A stretch of DNA of 64,000 nucleotides. Origin: Saprospiraceae bacterium UBA6168 (GTDB lineage: Bacteria > Bacteroidota > Bacteroidia > Chitinophagales > Saprospiraceae). The notes below the pieces were generated by a model. It was not told the DNA's origin. It made no database searches and worked only from the letters and a program-made list of their open reading frames with translations. A program made the position numbers and the translations under genes. The stretch covers positions 156,186 to 220,185 of the forward strand of contig DIUC01000039.1 in NCBI GenBank assembly GCA_002435785.1. The letters are read 5' to 3'. Each line of letters opens with the position of its first letter. Positions within the stretch are counted from its first letter, which is position 1. Shown one piece after another: positions 1 through 7,734 of this stretch.

Positions 1-306
1 CCCAAAACAGGCAAGGGCGTGGTGGGCGCCGAGTTCGTGACGCCGAGCGTCACCTCGTTCAACTTCGACGACATCGTTCCCAAAGCCATTTGTGCCGAAG
101 CAAAAAGGCGTTTCAAAAAAAAGAAAAACAATCCGCACCTTCGCTACGTGGACCTCAACAACCACGGCTACCTCACGCTCACGCTCACGCAGGAGCGGGC
201 ACAGGCCGATTGGTTTTTTGTGAAAAGAAAAGACCGGGTGGATACGAGGGTACAGCTTTGTGCGAGCCGCCATATCTTGGCGGGCGGAAAGAAGGTGGAA
301 AAGTAG
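1..306 (+). CDS. PhoD-family alkaline phosphatase/phosphodiesterase, C-terminal part
   Basis: The reading frame is open from base 1, so this is the last ~101 codons of a gene that begins outside the window. The segment AEFVTPSVTS followed about 30 residues later by NPHLRYVDLNNHGY and then QADWFFV is the usual C-terminal signature of PhoD-like metallophosphatases, which are exported enzymes that hydrolyse phosphate mono- and diesters. The catalytic metal-binding residues lie upstream and cannot be checked. It ends 55 bp before the next gene on the same strand. The family call rests on the C-terminal motif only; the exact substrate is unknown. Confidence 0.75.
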   Translation, partial: PKTGKGVVGAEFVTPSVTSFNFDDIVPKAICAEAKRRFKKKKNNPHLRYVDLNNHGYLTLTLTQERAQADWFFVKRKDRVDTRVQLCASRHILAGGKKVEK

Positions 307-360
307 CAGTAATGGGGTTGGCGCAGGCTGCCAACTCATTTGACAAACAAAATCTTTGCG

Positions 361-783
361 ATGAAAAAAGTAATGGTGTTGCTTCCCTTGTGCTGCCTCT
401 TGCTCTGGCAGGCGTGTTCCGATGAAAAAAACGGTGGCTCCAAACCACTGAACCCCAATGGCGACAGCGAGTTGGCCTTGCTCATGCGCCAGATGTACGA
501 CGATGGGGTGCGGGTGAAAGCGCAAATCGAAAAGGGCGAGCAGGTGGACATCCAAGTGGATTTCGAGAAAATCATGGCGGCTAAGGCGACCGACCCCGTG
601 AAGATGCAGCCAGCGGAATACCCGCACTTTGCCTCTTCTTACGTGGAGGCCATGCAGGCGCTGCGCAATGCCCCTGCCGCCGAAGCGAGGGAACGCTATA
701 CGGCGATGGTGGCCACTTGCATGAACTGCCACGAGAACACTTGTCCGGGGCCGATGGTGCGCATCAAGAAGCTGCTATTGTGA
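361..783 (+). CDS. Small lipoprotein with one c-type heme motif
   Basis: A 140-residue protein. The N-terminus is a lipoprotein signal (Lys-Lys, hydrophobic stretch, LWQAC with Cys19 as the likely lipidated residue). A single CMNCH heme-attachment motif lies near the C-terminus at residues 120-124, followed by ENTCPGP. The middle is hydrophilic. This fits a small monoheme periplasmic or outer-membrane-anchored cytochrome-like protein that could pass electrons or sense redox or gas. The frame is open from a TTG at 340, but the ATG at 361 gives a proper signal peptide and was chosen. I do not recognise a named family; a distal heme ligand cannot be assigned from sequence alone. Confidence 0.7.
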   Translation: MKKVMVLLPLCCLLLWQACSDEKNGGSKPLNPNGDSELALLMRQMYDDGVRVKAQIEKGEQVDIQVDFEKIMAAKATDPVKMQPAEYPHFASSYVEAMQALRNAPAAEARERYTAMVATCMNCHENTCPGPMVRIKKLLL

Positions 784-792
784 TGGCCTCCT

Positions 793-1401
793 TTATTGCC
801 CAATAACGCCCAACTTCTCCAACTCCTCCCGCAGCCCCTGCGGTGATTGGTAGTGGATGGACTCGATGCCCATTGCACGAGCAGCCAAGATATTGCGGTG
901 GTTGTCGTCAATGAAAACGGCCTCGGAAGGGGCCACGTCGTAGCGGTCCAAAAGGATTTGGTAAAACTCCGGGAAGGGCTTCCTCGTCTTTTCCACCCCG
1001 CTCACCACGATTCCATCGAACCAGTGCAGGAAGTCAAAGGTCTCCAATGCCACGGGGAACGTCTCCGCCGACCAATTGGTGAGGGCATAAAAGCGGTGGC
1101 CGTTGGCAGCCTTTAGTTCCCTGAAAATGTCCACGGTTTCGTGGATTGGGCCGCCGAGCATCTCCCGCCAGCGGCCATAGTAGGCCCGGATTTCGGGCTC
1201 CCACTCAGGGTGCTCAGCGAGCAGTTGGTCAGTGGCTTCTTGGATGGGTCGGCCAGCGTCCTGCTCCTCGTTCCAGTGCAAGCTGCAGATGTTGTCGTAA
1301 AAAAACTGCTTGCGGGCAGGGTCATCGAAGATTTGGTCGAAGACATAGTCGGGGTTCCAGTCAATGAGGACGCCGCCGAGGTCAAAGATGATGGTATTCA
1401 T
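793..1401 (-). CDS. HAD-superfamily phosphatase (subfamily IA, YihX-like)
   Basis: A 202-residue soluble hydrolase. Motif I is IFDLGGVLIDW at the N-terminus (Asp7 nucleophile, with Gly in place of the second Asp as in YihX-type phosphatases). Motif II is ALTNWS, motif III the Lys in KTRKPFPEF, and motif IV FIDDNHRN. The cap insertion between motifs I and II is alpha-helical, as in HAD-IA sugar-phosphate phosphatases. The gene converges on the heme-motif lipoprotein gene with a 9-bp gap. A TACATTTG -7 box lies about 30 bp upstream of the ATG. Substrate cannot be read from sequence; alpha-glucose-1-phosphate or another small phosphate ester is most likely. Confidence 0.85.
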   Translation of the reverse strand: MNTIIFDLGGVLIDWNPDYVFDQIFDDPARKQFFYDNICSLHWNEEQDAGRPIQEATDQLLAEHPEWEPEIRAYYGRWREMLGGPIHETVDIFRELKAANGHRFYALTNWSAETFPVALETFDFLHWFDGIVVSGVEKTRKPFPEFYQILLDRYDVAPSEAVFIDDNHRNILAARAMGIESIHYQSPQGLREELEKLGVIGQ

Positions 1402-1431
1402 AAATCAGGTGTGAGGTATTTTTTTGAGGCG

Positions 1432-1439
1432 CAAATGTA
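1432..1439 (-). promoter_or_regulatory. Bacteroidota -7 box (TACATTTG) for the HAD phosphatase gene
   Basis: Read on the minus strand this is TACATTTG, matching the TAnnTTTG consensus, 31 bp upstream of the ATG at 1401. Confidence 0.5.
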
Positions 1440-1483
1440 AAAGAAAAACTGCCACCATCCCATACCTTAGCCCTCCTCACCTC

Positions 1484-2869
1484 TCACCCCCTTAGCCCCT
1501 CCACTTCCTCCACCGTCTTCGGCACAGGCTTGCCCAATACCCGGTGGCCATCCTCCGTCACCAGCACATTGTCCTCGATGCGGATGCCGCCAAACGAGCG
1601 CCAATGCTTCAGCGCTCCGTAGTTGATGAAGTCGGTGAACTTGCCCTCTGCCTCCCACTGGTCCATCAGTTCGGGGATGAAGTAGAGGCCCGGCTCCACC
1701 GTCAGCACGAAGCCCGGCTCCAATGCCCGACCCAACCGCAGGTAGGCCGTCCCGAACTGGTCACTGCGACGCACCTCGTCGGAATAGCCCACGAAATCTT
1801 CGCCCAAGTCCTCCATGTCGTGCACGTCCAGCCCAATCATGTGCCCAAGGCCATGTGGGAAAAACAGCGCATGAGCGCCCTGTGCCACGGCCTCGTCGAG
1901 GTCGCCCTTCATCAGCCCCAACGACTTCAATCCCTCGGACATGCGGCGGGCGGCAGCCAAGTGGACTTCCTTGTAGGTCAGGCCGGGCCGCAACGAGGCG
2001 ATGGCACTCACCTCCGCATCCAGCACGATGTTATAGACATCTTTTTGGTGCGAGGTAAAAACCTTGTCCACGGGACAGGTACGGGTGAGGTCGCCAGCGT
2101 AGTGCATGGGGGTTTCTGCGCCGTGGTCACCGAGCAAGAGTTGGCCGCTTCGCAGGGTGTTGTAGTGGTGGTGGTTGTGAAGCACCTGCCCGTTGATGGT
2201 CATGATGATGCCGTAGGCCAGCGCACCGCCCATGCCCGTGGCTATCCCTGCGGCGATGCCTGCCAGTTCCGCTTCTTTTTTGCCAGCGGCAGTGGCCTTC
2301 ATCACGGCCACGTGCATGGCCCCGCTGATGTCCACGGCCCGCTCCATTTCCGCCACCTCCTCCGCCGACTTGTGCGAACGCTGCGCAACGATGGCCCGGA
2401 TAAGCACCTCCGAGGCATTTTCCTTTAGCTTCGCAACGGGCTGGCCGAGCATTTCTGACAGGAGCATCATGTTGTCGTGGCGGTACGGTGGGGTGAAGTG
2501 GATGGTGCGGCCTTGCTCCACGGCCTTTTTCACAAAGTCACCCAGCACATTGAAGGGCAATGTTTTGGCCACGCCCACTTGGCTGGCTTGCTCCGCAATG
2601 GTCGGGAGCGGCCCCGTCCACACCACGTCCTCCATCGTGAGTTCGTCGCCGAAGATGATGTCCTCTCCAGCGTCCACGTCCAGCACGGCTGCGAGGTTGG
2701 GCTGGTCGAGGCCGAAGAAGTAGAGGAAGTTGCTGTCCTGGCGGAAGTGGTAGGTGTTGGCCCGATAGTTCATCGGAGCCTCGTTGTTGCCGAGGAGGAG
2801 GATGAGGCCGGAGCCGAGGTCGCTGCGGAGGCGGTTGCGGCGAGTGGTGTAGGTTTTTGCTGAAAACAT
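1484..2869 (-). CDS. pepP: Xaa-Pro aminopeptidase (M24 family)
   Basis: A cytosolic metallopeptidase that removes the N-terminal residue before proline. The N-terminal ~130 residues form the creatinase-like domain (NTYHFRQDSNFLYFFGL is the AMP_N signature). The M24 pita-bread fold follows, with metal ligands in HYAGDLTRTCP, GLGHMIGLDVHD, TVEPGLYF and GIRIEDNVLV. The length of 461 residues is normal for PepP. The frame can be extended to a TTG at 2878, but the ATG at 2869 (MFSAKTY) matches family N-termini. No signal peptide is seen. Its start is 60 bp from a hairpin terminator that ends the PD40 gene upstream on the same strand. Confidence 0.9.
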   Translation of the reverse strand: MFSAKTYTTRRNRLRSDLGSGLILLLGNNEAPMNYRANTYHFRQDSNFLYFFGLDQPNLAAVLDVDAGEDIIFGDELTMEDVVWTGPLPTIAEQASQVGVAKTLPFNVLGDFVKKAVEQGRTIHFTPPYRHDNMMLLSEMLGQPVAKLKENASEVLIRAIVAQRSHKSAEEVAEMERAVDISGAMHVAVMKATAAGKKEAELAGIAAGIATGMGGALAYGIIMTINGQVLHNHHHYNTLRSGQLLLGDHGAETPMHYAGDLTRTCPVDKVFTSHQKDVYNIVLDAEVSAIASLRPGLTYKEVHLAAARRMSEGLKSLGLMKGDLDEAVAQGAHALFFPHGLGHMIGLDVHDMEDLGEDFVGYSDEVRRSDQFGTAYLRLGRALEPGFVLTVEPGLYFIPELMDQWEAEGKFTDFINYGALKHWRSFGGIRIEDNVLVTEDGHRVLGKPVPKTVEEVEGLRG

Positions 2870-2883
2870 TTTTTTCAATGCTG

Positions 2884-2930
2884 AAAAATGGGCGTTGGGA
2901 ATGACGAATCACTTCCCAACGCCCATTTTT
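2884..2930 (-). terminator. Hairpin terminator downstream of the PD40 gene
   Basis: A 17-bp inverted repeat (AAAAATGGGCGTTGGGA and its complement) with a 13-nt loop starts at the stop codon of the PD40 gene and ends in a T-tract on the minus strand. It separates that gene from the downstream M24 peptidase gene. Confidence 0.7.
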
Positions 2931-3855
2931 ATTGGATTTTATAACTCACAAAAGCCACCTGCTTGCTATCGGGCGACCACGAAGGCACGTTGAAACTGCC
3001 CTGGCCACCGAAAAAAACGTCGGTCAGGTCACGGACTCCGCCAGATTCCAAGTCCATCAGTCGCAGCTTCACGTCACGCCCAAAGGGGTGCTGTCCCTGC
3101 TGGTCTTCTAGGTAGCTGATGTAGGCTAGCCACCTGCCATCGGGAGAGGGGTGAGCAAACCAGTTGTCGTAGGCGTCGTTGGTGATTTGGACCTGGTTCG
3201 AGCCGTCAGCGTCCATGCGCCAGATGTGCATGCGGCCAGTCCGGTGCGAATTGAAGTAAATGTACTTGCCGTCGGGCGAGTACTCAGGGCCATCGTCGAG
3301 GCCGGGAGCATCCGTCAGGCGCTTTTCAAAACCGCCTTGAATGGAAATGGCGTACACATCCCAGAGGTCGTTGCGACCAGCGCAGTACACCAGCGTCTGG
3401 CCATCGGGCGAGATGCCATGCCAGTACGACGGCCAGTTCTCTGTGACGAGGATAGGCTTGCCGCCTGTGGCGGGCATTTTGAAAATACGGGAGTTGGCAC
3501 CAGTACCCACCCGCTCGTCGTTGTGGCTGATAATCAGCGTTTTGCCATCAAAGCTGTAGCCGTGGTCGTTGTTGCAGGCTTTTGCAAAGCCCGTGTGGAC
3601 CTTGCCCAGGCGGGGCTTGTTGAGCGGCAACTTGTAGAGCTTGCCCATTTTGTTGAGCAGCAACGATTTGCCACTGCGTGACCAGTTGGGCGCTTCCAAG
3701 TGGTCACCAAGGGGCGCTATGTCCGTGAAAACCACTGTTCGGTTGCCAGTGGCAATGTCCACCGTCTCGACTTGAGCGGTCACATTTTTAGCATCTTGCG
3801 CCACAGTCGAAAAACTAGCAAGCAGACCAAACAATGTCATAATTAGCGTCTTCAT
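2929..3855 (-). CDS. Secreted PD40/TolB-like beta-propeller protein
   Basis: A 308-residue exported protein with a Sec signal (about residues 1-19, ending in VAQ). Repeated SPDG-type blades are visible: GISPDGQTLVY, EYSPDGKYIYF, HPSPDGRWLAY and SWSPDSKQVAF. These are PD40 repeats, as in TolB and the propeller of prolyl-oligopeptidase-like proteins. No peptidase domain follows, so it is probably a binding or scaffolding propeller. The start overlaps the stop of the Dabb gene by 4 bp (ATGA), so the two are translationally coupled, and both follow the secreted M1 peptidase gene. A role in periplasmic or surface ligand binding is inferred. Confidence 0.8.
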   Translation of the reverse strand: MKTLIMTLFGLLASFSTVAQDAKNVTAQVETVDIATGNRTVVFTDIAPLGDHLEAPNWSRSGKSLLLNKMGKLYKLPLNKPRLGKVHTGFAKACNNDHGYSFDGKTLIISHNDERVGTGANSRIFKMPATGGKPILVTENWPSYWHGISPDGQTLVYCAGRNDLWDVYAISIQGGFEKRLTDAPGLDDGPEYSPDGKYIYFNSHRTGRMHIWRMDADGSNQVQITNDAYDNWFAHPSPDGRWLAYISYLEDQQGQHPFGRDVKLRLMDLESGGVRDLTDVFFGGQGSFNVPSWSPDSKQVAFVSYKIQ

Positions 3856-4271
3856 TGCGGTGCGTCAACGGAGTCATAGACCACGACCTTCGTCCACAGG
3901 TGCTTGTAGTTGTCCACGAAGGCGAGGTGAACCGGGTCAATTTGGTAGGCATCCTGCGCTTTATGGTCTTTGAGCGTATTCAGCCAAGAGATTGAGAAAC
4001 TGCCGTCAATCACGTCACGGCTGGTGCCGGCGGGAATGCCGATATGCCAGCTTTTGATGTGCTTGATTTTGGTGAGGGTTTTCAGTCCCTCCACAAGCTT
4101 GTCACGGTCGGCGGTGCTGCTGGGGTTTTTGAGCCAGAAATAGACTTGGTGCACAAATACTTTTTTCATGCCTTTTGGTTTTGATTCAATGCTTGTTGCG
4201 GCAGCCAATGGCAGCGTGGCCGCAGCGGCGGCGGCTGTCTTGACGAAGTTGCGGCGGGATGAGTTTTCCAT
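3852..4271 (-). CDS. Tat-exported Dabb (stress-responsive alpha-beta barrel) protein
   Basis: A 139-residue protein. The N-terminus carries a twin-arginine signal (SRRNFVK followed by an Ala-rich hydrophobic stretch to about residue 26). The rest is a Dabb domain: VHQVYFWLKNPSS is the first strand and its turn, followed by the KHIKSWHIGIPAG segment and the HLAFVDNYKHLW helix typical of these dimeric ferredoxin-like barrels. The Tat route means it is exported folded. It lies between the M1 peptidase gene (12-bp gap) and the PD40 gene (4-bp overlap), so the three probably form one transcript. The ligand is unknown. Confidence 0.85.
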   Translation of the reverse strand: MENSSRRNFVKTAAAAAATLPLAAATSIESKPKGMKKVFVHQVYFWLKNPSSTADRDKLVEGLKTLTKIKHIKSWHIGIPAGTSRDVIDGSFSISWLNTLKDHKAQDAYQIDPVHLAFVDNYKHLWTKVVVYDSVDAPQ

Positions 4272-4283
4272 TTTATATTGATT

Positions 4284-6776
4284 TTAATTTTTGACAAATT
4301 TCCCGGCAGCTTGCTGGCCACCGTATTCCCCAATTATTTTTATCCAATAAATACCCGAAGGCAAAGCGGCTACGTCCAAAGTTTGCGCCAGCAAGCCACC
4401 GTTCACGCTTGCCTGCTGTTGCCGGAGCAGCCTGCCCGTGGCATCGAACAGCCCCAGTTTTACGGGCGAACTGTTGGGCAACACCGCTTGCACCGTTATG
4501 CTTTCGGAGGCGGGGTTCGGGAAGATGCTCAAATCCAAATTTGGCTTTTTACCAATATCCAACACGCCCGTGGCCAACGGCAAGCTGCCAGCAGCAAAGG
4601 CATAGTCGCCCGGCAGCAGGCTGTCAATGCGAATAAAGCCATTGCCATCGGTGAGGTTGAGCGGTGTCTTTTTGTAGTACGGGTACTGCCCCCAAGCTAC
4701 GCCGGGGCGGGGCCGCCAGACCAGCGTCAAGCTGTCCTCCGGCAGGTTCGTCAGGTCGTGGTCGAGGTCGCCGGGGTTGGAGCCTTTGTAGTTCAGCGTC
4801 ACCCTGGCATTGAAGCCCTGCGGGATGATACCCCCGTAGCGCCAGTAATGCGTGCTGGAAAGCTGTATGCCGCTTGGGTCGGGGTCGGCATGGCCGAGGT
4901 AGTGGATGAAGCTGACTAATGCTGAGTCGCCCGCAGGCACGGCGATGGCCGACAGGTTGGTGAGGTCGCAGTAGTTTAGGCTGACACTGCCAGTGGATTT
5001 CACCACTGCACGGTCTTGCAAGCGGCCAAGGTTCAGTGCATTGCGGTCGTTGAGCACTTGCCACACGGGCTGAAACGGCACCTCCACCACGGCCTCTGTG
5101 AACTGCCCCGAGGCCATGAACTGTGCGGTGTACGTCTGCCAGTTTTTGTCGAAAAAGGTGATTTCCAATGGCACATTCGTGTGCAGGTGGGGGGCATGAT
5201 GGAGCTTTTGTTCAACAAAAATGCGGGCCGACCTTTCTGGGCAGCAACTGTCCGGCACGGTGTAATGCACCGAATCAATCTCGAACAGTGCGTAGCCCGG
5301 AGCAAAGACCCAATCGTCGAAAAAAGGATTCATGTCCACCCCAGTATTGGCGGTTAGTTGGTCACGGAAAAGCTCGGCGTCCACTGATTGGTACTCGTAG
5401 GTGTCGAGGATGGAGCGCATGCCCTGCTGGAACAGCGAGTCGCCGAGGTAGCCACGCAGGTTGTGCATTTTGGAAGCGCCCCCATAATAGGTGTGCGTGC
5501 CGTAGGTGTTCTCGTAGGGCAGCCCGGAGAGCGGGAGGTAGGCGCCATCATCCAAGTGGGCGGTCTTTATGACGTTGTAAAAATTGTCCTTTACCACCTT
5601 CGTGAACTTCTCTTTGCCGAAGGCGAACTCAAAAAACAGGTGGGCGCTGTACTCGGCATTGCCCTCTTTTATCCACATGTTGCTGGGGCAGCTCAGGGTG
5701 GTCACGTTGCCCCACCAGTGGTGAGCAAGCTCATGGGCGATAAGGCGGTTCATGCCATCGGTGGGTTCGGTGACGTTGGCGGCCTGAATGATGTTGAAAT
5801 CGGGGTAGGCGATGAGCGTGGCGTGTTCCATGGCGCCTGCAGTGGTCATCACGTAGCCGACCTGCCCCCAGCGGTAGGGGCCGAACCACGACTCCAACAT
5901 GTCAATGGTTTCGGGAAGGTACTTGAAGGTCTTTTTCACCTTAGTGGTATCGCCGGGCTTGCTCACCAGCAGGATGGGATAGTCGCCGTAGATGCCCTGG
6001 TGGAGCTGGTTCACGGCAGCGTAGTTGCTGGTGGCTGTGCCGACGAGGTAGGTGGGCAACGGCAAATCCATGCGGTACTGGCGCAGTGCGAGGCCCCCTC
6101 CAAGGTCTGTCTCGCCAAGGAACTGGCCGATGCCATAGCCCTTTCGCCCGTTGTTGGACAAGATGTTGAGGTCGTAGGTGGCCCGCTCTACGAAGTTGTC
6201 GAAGCAAGGATGCCAGCTACGCCCGAAGTTGTAGGGATTGCTGGACAGCCCGATGCCGAGGTTGTAGGCGTATCCGTTCTCGAATACAAATCCGCCAAAC
6301 CCGCTGGGGTCGGCGGTGGGCTTGCCGTGGTAATAAACCGTCACCTCCATCGTGTCGCCGATGTTGACGGGGGAGGGGAGGTGGACGTTCAGCAGCAGGT
6401 TGTCGTAGTCGTAATCGAGCGTGGTGCCTTGGTGCATCACGGAATCCACCGTCAAGTTTAGCAGGTCGAGGGGCAGGAAGCCGAGGCCGTCCTGCTTGGC
6501 GGTGAAGGTGATTTCGCAGGCGGCGGTCAGTATTTGCTGCGCAAATTGAGTGACGTCGAGTGTCACGGCATAGTTCAGGATATCAATACTGTCGCTGCGA
6601 GCGTTGCTGCCGCAATTGCCGTTCCGGTCATCATCGTCGGAGGTGGGCGGCGTTATTTTTTTATGGAAAAAATGGCAGCCATGCTGGTGGAGGCCGCTGG
6701 GTTCGGGCTGCGCCCAAATATTGGTAGTAGTGAAAATGGCAAGCAGCAGGGAAAACAGGAGTCGGTTTGAAATCAT
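4284..6776 (-). CDS. Secreted M1-family metallopeptidase with type IX secretion sorting domain
   Basis: An 830-residue secreted protein: Sec signal at residues 1-22 (ending WAQ), an M1 aminopeptidase N-like N-terminal saddle domain, then the gluzincin site HELAHH at residues 348-353 with the third zinc ligand Glu371 in WIKEGNAEY. The last ~90 residues (from about 740) are a T9SS type A C-terminal domain: SIFPNPASESITVQ, LGLFDATGRLL, LPSGIYWIKI. The protein should therefore cross the outer membrane by the Por system and be attached to the surface or released. Between catalytic and sorting domains lies a beta-rich region. It is the first gene of a probable three-gene transcript with the Dabb and PD40 genes. 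Confidence 0.92.
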   Translation of the reverse strand: MISNRLLFSLLLAIFTTTNIWAQPEPSGLHQHGCHFFHKKITPPTSDDDDRNGNCGSNARSDSIDILNYAVTLDVTQFAQQILTAACEITFTAKQDGLGFLPLDLLNLTVDSVMHQGTTLDYDYDNLLLNVHLPSPVNIGDTMEVTVYYHGKPTADPSGFGGFVFENGYAYNLGIGLSSNPYNFGRSWHPCFDNFVERATYDLNILSNNGRKGYGIGQFLGETDLGGGLALRQYRMDLPLPTYLVGTATSNYAAVNQLHQGIYGDYPILLVSKPGDTTKVKKTFKYLPETIDMLESWFGPYRWGQVGYVMTTAGAMEHATLIAYPDFNIIQAANVTEPTDGMNRLIAHELAHHWWGNVTTLSCPSNMWIKEGNAEYSAHLFFEFAFGKEKFTKVVKDNFYNVIKTAHLDDGAYLPLSGLPYENTYGTHTYYGGASKMHNLRGYLGDSLFQQGMRSILDTYEYQSVDAELFRDQLTANTGVDMNPFFDDWVFAPGYALFEIDSVHYTVPDSCCPERSARIFVEQKLHHAPHLHTNVPLEITFFDKNWQTYTAQFMASGQFTEAVVEVPFQPVWQVLNDRNALNLGRLQDRAVVKSTGSVSLNYCDLTNLSAIAVPAGDSALVSFIHYLGHADPDPSGIQLSSTHYWRYGGIIPQGFNARVTLNYKGSNPGDLDHDLTNLPEDSLTLVWRPRPGVAWGQYPYYKKTPLNLTDGNGFIRIDSLLPGDYAFAAGSLPLATGVLDIGKKPNLDLSIFPNPASESITVQAVLPNSSPVKLGLFDATGRLLRQQQASVNGGLLAQTLDVAALPSGIYWIKIIGEYGGQQAAGKFVKN

Positions 6777-6887
6777 GGCAGTTGTGTTGTTTTAAGACGA
6801 ACGGCCAAATTAGGCTAACCCCGTGAAGCTGCAAATTCTTTCCTCACCTTTTTTAGGTTACCGCTTTGCGCACGACTTTTTGGAAAG

Positions 6888-6919
6888 AAAAAACGGGCAT
6901 GGCCTACCGGCTATGCCCG
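6888..6919 (-). terminator. Terminator of the FAS1 lipoprotein gene
   Basis: The inverted repeat CGGGCATGGC / GCTATGCCCG is followed on the minus strand by TTTTTT. It lies 28 bp past the stop codon of the FAS1 gene. Confidence 0.75.
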
Positions 6920-6946
6920 AACTGAAAAAGGAATAAATACGGTGAG

Positions 6947-7519
6947 CTACTTTGGCAGGAGTACCTTGTCAGTGACATAAACCATACCGTTGGAGGCCTT
7001 CACCACCCCCAGCACGTTGGCGTCGTTGGCCATGATTTTGTCACCGCTTTTGTGGATCGTAACCTTGCCACCGTTGGCCATGCCGAGCGTCATGCCATCC
7101 GAGAGCATTACTTCTGTGAGGGCGGAGGTGGTAACGTGGTACTTGAGGATGCCGGTCAAATCCGACTTTTTCTCCGGCTTCAGCAGGCCCTCCACGGTGC
7201 CAGCAGGCAGGGCATCGAAGGCAGCGTTGGTCGGTGCAAAAACAGTGAATGGGCCAACATTGGCCAGTGAATTCACCAGGTCGGCGGCTTGCAGCGCAGC
7301 TACGAGCGTCGTGTGGTCTTTCGAACCAACAGCTACTTTCACCACGTTTGGTTCGGAGTTCTCCTCCACCACGCTGGCCTGGCCACCGCCAGCTGCTGGT
7401 GTAGTGGTAGCCTCGGCTACAGCGGCTTCACTGTTTTCGGTTGCAACCGATTGGCAAGACTGCATACCGAGCGTTGTACCAACAACGAGGGCAAAGACTA
7501 AGAAGACTTGTTTTTTCAT
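6947..7519 (-). CDS. Fasciclin (FAS1) domain lipoprotein
   Basis: A 190-residue protein with a lipoprotein-type leader (MKKQVFLVFALVVGTTLG, Cys about residue 22) and an Ala/Thr-rich linker. A single FAS1 domain covers about residues 55-190; GPFTVFAPTNAAFDALPAG and the later ILKYHV and NGMVYVTDKVLLP segments are the conserved H1 and H2 blocks. FAS1 proteins are surface adhesion or matrix modules. The frame is open to 7561, but the methionine at 7519 begins the signal peptide. It stands alone with its own terminator. The lipobox (GMQSC) is loose, so lipidation is likely but not certain. Confidence 0.9.
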   Translation of the reverse strand: MKKQVFLVFALVVGTTLGMQSCQSVATENSEAAVAEATTTPAAGGGQASVVEENSEPNVVKVAVGSKDHTTLVAALQAADLVNSLANVGPFTVFAPTNAAFDALPAGTVEGLLKPEKKSDLTGILKYHVTTSALTEVMLSDGMTLGMANGGKVTIHKSGDKIMANDANVLGVVKASNGMVYVTDKVLLPK

Positions 7520-7710
7520 GATTAGAATTTTTTGATTCAGAATAAAAATATTTTCGGACAATTTTATCCGATACTTTTCGAACCGTTGATGACTTTTAGC
7601 AAAAAGTGGTGGTGACTTTGGTCATGCACCTGATTCCCGGCTTTTTGTGGAAAAATTGGGCTTTAAACCTTGAAGAAAAAACAGCCACCCATTTTGGAAA
7701 ACGAAAGCAA

Positions 7711-7718
7711 TAAATTTG
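7711..7718 (+). promoter_or_regulatory. -7 box (TAAATTTG) for the recD2-like gene
   Basis: It matches TAnnTTTG and lies 17 bp before the TTG start codon; an upstream stop (TAA at 7711) closes the frame, so the gene cannot begin further left. Confidence 0.55.
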
Positions 7719-7734
7719 CAGAAAAATTCTGCGC

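Noticed and set aside
5388..6461. 357-codon plus-strand frame opposite the M1 peptidase gene
   Set aside because: It is a shadow frame; the minus strand holds a full peptidase with zinc site and sorting domain.
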